Source: Verrucomicrobiota bacterium
GTDB taxonomy: Bacteria; Verrucomicrobiota; Verrucomicrobiia; Limisphaerales; UBA1100
Length of the DNA stretch: 5,616 nucleotides
Direction: 5' to 3'
NCBI GenBank assembly: GCA_015660155.1
Contig: DQLO01000121.1
Span: 1-5,616, forward strand
Part shown: piece by piece, positions 1 to 5,616 of the stretch
How the letters are laid out: each line of letters starts with the position of its first letter
How positions within the stretch are numbered: position 1 is the first letter of the stretch
Position numbers and translations under genes: made by a program
Notes under the pieces: model-generated
Database searches by the model: none
What the model saw: only the letters and a program-made list of their open reading frames with translations
Told to the model about the DNA's origin: nothing

Positions 1-1398
<1,398 letters not shown>

Positions 1399-1402
<4 letters not shown>

Positions 1403-1944
1403 TGGTCGTTCAAAATCCATTCGGCCGCAGCGCCGATGTCGTCCACGATGGCGGCGGGGGCCACGGTGGTGGGGTCGGATTTTTCCAGTTCCGCGCCGTA
1501 GCCGGTGCGGACGAGGATGCTCTTTTTGACGCCGGCATTCCAGCCGCATTGGAGGTCGGCGATTTTGTCGCCGACCATGTAACTTTGGGCGAGGTCGATG
1601 CCGAATTCGGTGGCGGCGTCCTGCAGAAATTTCGGGCTGGGCTTGCGGCCGGGGCTTTCGTCCTCGGGCGATTCGGGGGCGAAATAAATTTTCTCAAACC
1701 GCACGCCATCGGCTTTCAGCTCCGCAACCATTTTGTCGTTCACCGCGTGCATATCCGCTTCGGTGTAATAACCGCGACCGATGCCAGATTGGTTGGTGAC
1801 AACGAAAAGCGCGAAGCCGGCGTCCATCAACCGCCACAGCGCGGAGCCAGTGCCGGGGATGATTTCCAGCTCGTCGGGGTCGTGAAGGTAATGCCGCTCA
1901 ATATTGAGCGTGCCGTCGCGGTCGAGAAAAACGGCGCGCTTCAT
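1399..1944 (-). CDS. gmhB: D-glycero-D-manno-heptose-1,7-bisphosphate 7-phosphatase (HAD family), zinc-site-less variant
   Basis: GmhB removes the 7-phosphate from heptose 1,7-bisphosphate, the step after HldA kinase on the route to ADP-heptose for the lipopolysaccharide core. The 181-residue protein is a compact HAD hydrolase. Motif I FLDRDGTLN gives nucleophile Asp8 and general acid/base Asp10. Motif II is VVTNQSGIGRG at 48-58 (Thr50), motif III Lys101 in GRKPSP, and motif IV MVGDKIADLQCGWNAG at 123-138 (Asp126, Asp130). The loop before motif III normally reads like CPHHPEDGCDC and binds zinc. Here it is APESPEDESPG at 89-99, the same length but with all four ligands replaced (Ala89, Glu91, Ser97, Gly99). 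HisB-type histidinol phosphatase is the main alternative because it shares this fold; direct adjacency to hldA and kdsB favours GmhB. The gene lies 18 bases after hldA without a clear Shine-Dalgarno sequence, and its TGA overlaps the kdsB ATG. Confidence 0.92.
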
Positions 1945-1962
1945 CAGCCGATGGCGCGTGGG

Positions 1963-2949
1963 TTAAACATAAAAGCTCCCGCTCAATTCCCTCGGCGTGA
2001 CGACCGCCGTGCCCATCTTGCCGACGACCACTCCAGCGGCGTGATTGGAAAAAACCGCCGCCTCGTCGGGCGATGCGCCGGCGGCGATGGCGAGTGTGAA
2101 GCTGGCGATGACCGTGTCGCCCGCGCCGGAAACGTCGTAAATCTCCTGCGCCACGGTGGGGATGAGCGTGGGTTTTTCGCCGCGCGGGCAAAGCAACATT
2201 CCTTGCTCGCTGAGGGTGACGAGCATTATGGCGGGCTCGAATTTTTCCTGCACAGCGGTGACGGCGGCGTTGAGGCTGGCCTCGGTGGATTCATCAGGCA
2301 AACCAGCGAGCGCGAAAAGTTCGCCACGATTGGGCGTGATGAGCGACATCCCGGCGAGATCAAGCTGATGCGCGGGCTTGGGATCGAAGCTCAACCGAAT
2401 GTCACGCGGCTTGCACAGCGCGCGCAATCCATCAAGCAACTCCTGCGTGACCGCGCCCTTGCTGTAATCGCAAACGATCACCGCATGCGTGGAGTCCAGC
2501 TCGGCCTCGATGGCATCGAGCATTTGCCGGGTCACTTCAAGTGACGCAGGATCATTCGTCTCGCGATCCACGCGCAGCATTTGTTGTTGATGCGCGATCA
2601 CACGAGTCTTGCGTGTCGTCATCCGCGTGGCCGAGGAAATCAAGCCGGCGCCATCCACGCGATCCTCCTCCAGCAATCGCCTGAGCATCGAAGCGCCGTC
2701 ATCCTCGCCCACCAACCCATACAAACCCACGCCGGCCCCGAGCGCCGTGAGGTTGCGCGCCACATTGGCCGCGCCGCCGGGCATAAACGTTTCGCTTTGA
2801 AATTCCACCACCGGCACCGGCGCTTCCGGCGAGATGCGCTTCACGCGCCCCCACAGAAACTGGTCCAGCATCACATCGCCCACCACCAGCACGCGACGCT
2901 CCGTCGCCGCCTGCAGCAAATTCTTTACGCGTTTAACAGTTAAACTCAT
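1963..2949 (-). CDS. hldA: D-glycero-beta-D-manno-heptose-7-phosphate kinase (PfkB family, kinase-only HldE homologue)
   Basis: This kinase phosphorylates heptose 7-phosphate at C1 with ATP, giving the bisphosphate that GmhB then dephosphorylates. The 328 residues match the N-terminal kinase half of E. coli HldE (RfaE). VVGDVMLDQFLWG is at 22-34, RISPEAPVPVV at 38-48 and the sugar-binding PGGAANVARNL at 57-67. VCDYSKG is at 159-165, FDPKP at 188-192, TPNRGE at 205-210, and DVSGAGDT at 272-279 forms the anion hole with catalytic Asp278. The frame ends with TAA right after the kinase fold, so the nucleotidylyltransferase half (HldC/RfaE2) must be encoded elsewhere. A PfkB-type kinase points to the ADP-heptose rather than the GDP-heptose branch. 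The ATG at 2949 overlaps the toxin-gene TGA as ATGA and no good Shine-Dalgarno is visible, so start-up may depend on coupling to the upstream gene. A ribokinase-like sugar kinase is a weaker alternative. Confidence 0.93.
   Translation of the reverse strand: MSLTVKRVKNLLQAATERRVLVVGDVMLDQFLWGRVKRISPEAPVPVVEFQSETFMPGGAANVARNLTALGAGVGLYGLVGEDDGASMLRRLLEEDRVDGAGLISSATRMTTRKTRVIAHQQQMLRVDRETNDPASLEVTRQMLDAIEAELDSTHAVIVCDYSKGAVTQELLDGLRALCKPRDIRLSFDPKPAHQLDLAGMSLITPNRGELFALAGLPDESTEASLNAAVTAVQEKFEPAIMLVTLSEQGMLLCPRGEKPTLIPTVAQEIYDVSGAGDTVIASFTLAIAAGASPDEAAVFSNHAAGVVVGKMGTAVVTPRELSGSFYV
2931..2945. repeat. Perfect 15-base palindrome inside the start of hldA
   Basis: GTTTAAC and GTTAAAC flank a single central base, giving perfect 7-base arms. 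On the minus strand it covers hldA codons 2-6, immediately after the ATG at 2949 and the vapC stop. As DNA it has the form of a small operator. As RNA it could form a weak hairpin of five pairs with a five-base loop just after the start codon. It is AT-rich relative to its surroundings. Chance occurrence somewhere in the window is not negligible, so only its position makes it notable. Confidence 0.55.
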
Positions 2950-3368
2950 TTTGATTGAGGCATTAACGTCGGCACCACTTGCCGCCCGTTCCGCCGATAA
3001 ATGGTAAAATCTGAGTCCAAGGTCAACACCACACTTTGCGCATGCAACTCAGTCAGCCGCACCAAGCACGCGTCGGCAAAGCTCATCGGAACATTTTTGT
3101 ATCGCCGCATCATCGCGGCAAGGATTGCGGATTCTTTCGCTGCCTGGAAATCAATTTTCAATGCCTTGGCCAAAATCAAATCGAGCACTCTTGCCGGATC
3201 CACTCCTCCGTGCGCCAAGCGAAAGGCAGTTTCCGAAAGCACCGCCTCCACCGTGTACATCGGGGCCGGCAATGTGTGCATTATTTCGCGTACGCGGGCG
3301 TGGTGTTGATCCCGCGAATCCAGCAGTGCCACCAACGGGCCGGCGTCAACGACGATTCTTTCTTTCAC
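2946..3368 (-). CDS. vapC: VapC-like PIN-domain toxin (predicted ribonuclease)
   Basis: A PIN-domain protein of 140 residues, the usual size of VapC toxins, which are Mg-dependent endoribonucleases that cleave specific RNAs and are held inactive by a partner antitoxin. The acidic active-site set is present: Asp8 in VVDAGPLVALLD, Glu46 in LSETAFRL, Asp99 in SFADACLVRL, and Asp118 with Asp120 in LTLDSDF. The gene therefore looks catalytically intact. Translation starts at GTG (3368), chosen because a strong Shine-Dalgarno GGAGGA lies eight bases upstream and because the PIN fold begins at once (MKERIVVDAG). The first 23 bases overlap the antitoxin gene in another frame, typical of toxin-antitoxin pairs. 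Its TGA overlaps the hldA ATG, tying the toxin cistron to the lipopolysaccharide operon. The RNA target cannot be read from sequence. A non-toxic PIN nuclease is possible but less likely with this partner. Confidence 0.9.
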   Translation of the reverse strand: MKERIVVDAGPLVALLDSRDQHHARVREIMHTLPAPMYTVEAVLSETAFRLAHGGVDPARVLDLILAKALKIDFQAAKESAILAAMMRRYKNVPMSFADACLVRLTELHAQSVVLTLDSDFTIYRRNGRQVVPTLMPQSK

Positions 3369-3618
3369 GCGCTGCGTCCTCCAAGATTGCCTCTCTCAAA
3401 TACTTCGGATTGGTAGACAAATCTCCCGGGCCCTCCACCGAGCCGATCAAGTCCCCCATCAAATCCGCGCAGGAAGGTCCTTTCAATTTCCCCTCGCCAT
3501 TCAATTCATTCTCGAGGCAATCCCGCACCACTGCGGATTTGCTCTGGCCACGCTTGATTGCCGCTGCCTCGAGCTTTGCCATCATCGGTGAAGGCATTTT
3601 TAGCGACATCGTTTTCAT
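3346..3618 (-). CDS. Ribbon-helix-helix (CopG-type) antitoxin, partner of the PIN toxin
   Basis: A 90-residue protein that I infer to be the antitoxin of the following PIN-domain gene. Residues 3-9 (TMSLKMP) fit the DNA-contacting beta strand of a ribbon-helix-helix protein. Helix A would cover roughly 10-23 and helix B roughly 26-38 (SKSAVVRDCLENEL), with the turn at KRGQS. The second half, including DLMGDLIGSVEGPGDLSTNP at 52-71 and a charged RKNRR end, resembles the toxin-binding tail I recall in RHH partners of PIN toxins. Such antitoxins usually bind toxin through the tail and repress their own operon through the N-terminus. The ATG at 3618 is the first start codon and places the strand at the N-terminus; MetR-like internal starts at Met4 or Met8 would damage it. 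The TGA lies 23 bases inside the toxin gene. RHH partners of PIN toxins are often named VapB, but the fold alone does not fix the name. Confidence 0.85.
   Translation of the reverse strand: MKTMSLKMPSPMMAKLEAAAIKRGQSKSAVVRDCLENELNGEGKLKGPSCADLMGDLIGSVEGPGDLSTNPKYLREAILEDAARERKNRR
3377..3382 (-). promoter_or_regulatory. Ribosome binding site of the PIN toxin gene
   Basis: Read on the minus strand this is GGAGGA, a near-perfect Shine-Dalgarno sequence, eight bases before the GTG at 3368. It lies inside the end of the antitoxin gene and decides the toxin start. It is the only strong Shine-Dalgarno I could find before any gene in the window, so the toxin can recruit ribosomes itself despite overlapping the antitoxin. 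Confidence 0.8.
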
Positions 3619-3629
3619 GGGTTCAAAGT

Positions 3630-3657
3630 AATACCGACGGCGCAGATTGGCAATACC
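3630..3657 (-). promoter_or_regulatory. Candidate operator/promoter region of the toxin-antitoxin operon
   Basis: The 63 bases between thiG and the antitoxin gene contain two GGTATT hexamers on the minus strand, at 3657-3652 and 3635-3630. They are 22 bases apart, about two helical turns, so they present the same DNA face. The first overlaps a 9-base palindrome ATTGGCAAT (3646-3654). Ribbon-helix-helix antitoxins typically bind such short paired sites just upstream of their own gene, so autoregulation here is plausible. A promoter is not clear: TTGCCA at 3653-3648 could be a -35 box, but the -10 candidate 17 bases on (TACTTT) is poor. I infer function from position and spacing only. Confidence 0.3.
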
Positions 3658-3681
3658 TTTTTGCAGCCAGTTTCAACCGCC

Positions 3682-4497
3682 TCATTCTGTCTCCTGACTT
3701 CTGACTTCTAACTCCTCATTCAAAAACCCCGTCAACGGGCTCGTGGCATTCGCCGATTCGCTGGCTTCGCCAAGGCCGATTTCAAAGGCGGCGCGGCCAG
3801 CTTCCACCGCTTTGGCAAACGCTTGGGCCATGCGGCAGGGGTCATCGTTCACGGCGATGGCGGTGTTCACCAGCACGGCATCCGCGCCCAGTTCCATCGC
3901 CTCCGCTGCGTGGCTGGGCGCACCGAGGCCGGCGTCGACGATGACCGGCACGGTGGCTTGATCCAGGATGATGCGGATTTGGTCGCGCGTTTGCACGCCG
4001 CCATTGCTGCCAATGGGCGCGCCGAGCGGCATCACCGTCGCGCAGCCCACTTCCTGCAAACGCTTGGCGATGACAGGATCGGCGTTTATATAAGGCAACA
4101 CGGTGAACCCTTCGCGCACAAGCTGCTCCGCCGCCGCCAGCGTCTCCACGGGGTCGGGCAGCAAGTAGCGCGGGTCCGGATGAATTTCCAGCTTCACCCA
4201 CTTCGGCAAACCCGCCGCCGCCGCCAACCGCGCCAATCGCACCGCCTCATCCGCATTCATCGCGCCGCTGGTATTGGGCAACAGCAGAAATTTTTCGGGG
4301 TCAATGAATTCCAGAATATTGGCGAAGGGATCCTTCTCGCCGCTCAAGTCCGCCCGCCGCAGAGCGACCGTTACCATCTCAGCCCCGCTCGCCTCCAACG
4401 CCGCCCGCATCAATTCCGGCGACGCAAACTTCCCCGTCCCCAAAATCAAGCGCGAGGAAAATTCACGACCAGCAATCGTCAAAGGCAAAACAGGCAC
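3682..4497 (-). CDS. thiG: Thiazole synthase (thiamine biosynthesis)
   Basis: ThiG builds the thiazole phosphate of thiamine from 1-deoxy-D-xylulose 5-phosphate, dehydroglycine and the thiocarboxylate sulfur of ThiS, using a TIM-barrel fold. The 271-residue protein shows [17 protein letters not shown] at 8-24 and RRADLSG near 47-53. WVKLEIHPD at 100-108 carries Lys102, the expected Schiff-base lysine. [11 protein letters not shown] is at 157-167, the phosphate-binding strand [14 protein letters not shown] at 184-197, and [12 protein letters not shown] at 204-215. ThiG proteins usually end near SPLTGFL (here 253-259); about twelve extra residues follow, encoded by a tandem repeat. I chose the GTG at 4497 because an in-frame TAG lies at 4509-4507, leaving no earlier start codon, and the family N-terminus begins directly afterwards. 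No strong Shine-Dalgarno is visible. The sulfur carrier thiS, often next to thiG, is not in the spacer upstream. No TPP riboswitch is recognisable there. Confidence 0.96.
   Translation of the reverse strand: MPVLPLTIAGREFSSRLILGTGKFASPELMRAALEASGAEMVTVALRRADLSGEKDPFANILEFIDPEKFLLLPNTSGAMNADEAVRLARLAAAAGLPKWVKLEIHPDPRYLLPDPVETLAAAEQLVREGFTVLPYINADPVIAKRLQEVGCATVMPLGAPIGSNGGVQTRDQIRIILDQATVPVIVDAGLGAPSHAAEAMELGADAVLVNTAIAVNDDPCRMAQAFAKAVEAGRAAFEIGLGEASESANATSPLTGFLNEELEVRSQETE
3684..3718 (-). repeat. Degenerate 7-base tandem repeat covering the 3' end of thiG
   Basis: On the plus strand the units read CTCCTGA (3691), CTTCTGA (3698), CTTCTAA (3705) and CTCCTCA (3712), with a weaker fifth unit ATTCTGT at 3684-3690. 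Each shares the CTYCTRA pattern with its neighbours. The array encodes the last residues of ThiG ([11 protein letters not shown]), beyond the normal family end. Seven is not a multiple of three, so unit gain or loss shifts the frame and moves the stop codon. It resembles the short heptanucleotide repeats scattered in some bacterial genomes. Confidence 0.7.
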
Positions 4498-4589
4498 GCG
4501 CCCAACCTACGCCGACACAGCGAAGGCGTCGAGGATGTCTTGGATTTCCCTCGCTCAAACTTTTCCTTTCCCCCATCCTCGCCGCTCGA
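4498..4589. other. Divergent intergenic spacer between thiG and the aminotransferase gene
   Basis: This 92-base spacer must hold the start signals for two divergent genes. I see no convincing -35/-10 pair on either strand, no TPP riboswitch conserved boxes and no small gene such as thiS. The part nearest the aminotransferase, about 4555-4580, is a pyrimidine-rich run on the plus strand, so no Shine-Dalgarno is available for that gene. Confidence 0.6.
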
Positions 4590-5616
4590 ATGAAAGGGAG
4601 CGCGTTATCACAACTAGGCCGTCGTACTGCGGAGCCGGCGATTACTTGGCTGATGCGGGAGGCTTTGGTGCGGCCGGGGCTCATCTCGTTGGCGGCGGGG
4701 TTTACGGATAATCCTTCGCTGCCGGTCGAGATCACGCGCGATATTATGGCGGATATGCTGCGCACGGGGAAAACCGGCCAACCTCCGCTGCAGTACGGCA
4801 CCACCGCCGGCGATGAAACGCTGCGCGCGCTCACGGCGCAGCGCCTCGCGCAGTTGGATGGCAAATCGCCAAAGGCCAAGGCGTACTCGCCGAGCCGTAT
4901 GATGATCACCCACGGCTCGCAGCAGTTTCTTTATATCCTCACGGAAATTCTTTTTGACGAGGGCGACATCGTGCTGGTCGAGGATCCCTCGTATTTTGTG
5001 TACCTCGGCATTATGCAAAGCCACGGCATTCGCGGGCGGGGCATTCGGATGGAGGCTGACGGCATCGACCTCGCGCACCTCGAGGCCACGCTGGAGACGC
5101 TGAAAAAATCCGGCGAACTGCCCCGCCTCAAGGCGCTCTATCTCGTCACCTATCACTGCAACCCCACCGGCACCACCACCGCAGCCGCCAAAAAAGCCGC
5201 CGCGCTCAAGCTGCTGCGCCGTTACGAAAAATTCGCCGGTCATCCAATTTATTTGCTGGAAGACGCCGCCTACCGCGAGCTGCGTTTTGCCGGTGACGAC
5301 ATCCCCAGCGCACTCACAATGAATCCCGCCGGCGACCGAGTGATTTACACCAGCACCTACAGCAAACCCTACGCCACCGGCGTGCGAGTCGGCTACGGAC
5401 TGTTGCCCGCGCCATTGCTCACGGCGGCCTTGCGCGTGAAGGGCAATCACGATTTCGGGACAACGAACTTTTTGCAGCAACTCATCTCGCGCGCGCTCAG
5501 CACCGGCGCGTACGAAACCCACGTCCAATCCCTCCGCAAACGCTACGCCAAAAAAGCCGCCGCGATGGTCCGCGCCTGCCGCGAGTATTTGCCGGAGAGC
5601 GTTGAATGGACCGACC
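4590..5616 (+). CDS. PLP-dependent class I/II aminotransferase (partial, cut by window edge)
   Basis: The first 342 residues of a fold-type I aminotransferase, open to the right edge; I would expect several tens more. The pattern resembles the 2-aminoadipate/aromatic (LysN-like, MocR catalytic domain) branch, without the winged-helix domain of MocR regulators. Seen are LISLAAGFTDNPSLP at 31-45, LQYGTTAGDETLR at 67-79 and the cofactor-clamping THGSQQ at 107-112. VEDPSYF is at 130-136, HCNPTG at 189-194 (Asn191) and LLEDAAYRE at 222-230 (Asp225 to the pyridine nitrogen, Tyr228). The lysine motif TSTYSKPYATGVRVGYG at 254-270 has Lys259 as the internal aldimine and Arg266 for the phosphate. The proline usual between that lysine and arginine is threonine here. 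I chose the ATG at 4590 because it keeps the conserved N-terminal segment; the next ATG, at 4653, would lose part of it. No Shine-Dalgarno precedes it. The substrate cannot be assigned, and nothing links it to thiamine synthesis beyond position. Confidence 0.9.
   Translation, partial: MKGSALSQLGRRTAEPAITWLMREALVRPGLISLAAGFTDNPSLPVEITRDIMADMLRTGKTGQPPLQYGTTAGDETLRALTAQRLAQLDGKSPKAKAYSPSRMMITHGSQQFLYILTEILFDEGDIVLVEDPSYFVYLGIMQSHGIRGRGIRMEADGIDLAHLEATLETLKKSGELPRLKALYLVTYHCNPTGTTTAAAKKAAALKLLRRYEKFAGHPIYLLEDAAYRELRFAGDDIPSALTMNPAGDRVIYTSTYSKPYATGVRVGYGLLPAPLLTAALRVKGNHDFGTTNFLQQLISRALSTGAYETHVQSLRKRYAKKAAAMVRACREYLPESVEWTD

Noticed and set aside
1403..1549. N-terminal extension of kdsB from the ATG at 1549
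   Set aside because: The extra 49 residues are arginine-rich and overlap gmhB. KdsB family length and N-terminus match the ATG at 1402, which also makes the ATGA overlap.
3619..3681. A transcription terminator between thiG and the toxin-antitoxin pair
   Set aside because: I found no GC-rich hairpin followed by a T-run on the minus strand, so read-through from thiG cannot be excluded.
4498..4589. A thiS gene or TPP riboswitch upstream of thiG
   Set aside because: The spacer is only 92 bases, has an in-frame stop just before thiG, shows no C-terminal Gly-Gly coding end, and lacks recognisable thi-box sequences.
4614..5528. Long minus-strand open frame (304 codons) antisense to the aminotransferase
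   Set aside because: The plus-strand frame carries all the PLP-enzyme motifs in order. The antisense product is low-complexity and matches nothing I recognise.

Overview
The window looks like ordinary chromosomal DNA from a Gram-negative, GC-rich bacterium. It encodes ADP-heptose and Kdo precursor enzymes, so the organism makes lipopolysaccharide. I infer the PVC superphylum, most likely Verrucomicrobiota. Three things suggest this: kdsB sits directly before pyrG (an order I recall from Chlamydia), few genes have a Shine-Dalgarno sequence, and the heptose phosphatase lacks zinc ligands. The taxonomic call is from memory of family patterns, not from a search.

Layout, from the right edge leftwards. 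A PLP-dependent class I/II aminotransferase runs rightwards from 4590 and is cut by the window end. It diverges from thiG (thiazole synthase, minus strand, GTG start at 4497) across a 92-base spacer. Every remaining gene is on the minus strand. After thiG and a 63-base gap comes a toxin-antitoxin pair: a ribbon-helix-helix antitoxin (3618-3346) and a VapC-like PIN-domain toxin (3368-2946). These lead into hldA (heptose-7-phosphate kinase), gmhB (heptose bisphosphate phosphatase), kdsB (CMP-Kdo synthetase) and pyrG (CTP synthase, cut by the left edge).

The four metabolic genes form a coherent set. HldA and GmhB carry out consecutive steps towards ADP-heptose. KdsB activates Kdo with CTP, and PyrG makes that CTP. 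The junctions vapC-hldA, gmhB-kdsB and kdsB-pyrG are all 4-base ATGA stop/start overlaps, and hldA-gmhB are 18 bases apart. One transcript with translational coupling is therefore likely. The unusual point is that the toxin gene itself is joined to the lipopolysaccharide operon by an ATGA overlap.

Other points of note are a GmhB whose four zinc ligands are all replaced, a 7-base tandem repeat that supplies the C-terminal tail of ThiG, a perfect 15-base palindrome just inside hldA, and paired repeats 22 bases apart upstream of the antitoxin. I saw no RNA genes, insertion sequences, CRISPR arrays or clear terminators. No stretch over 300 bases lacks a gene.
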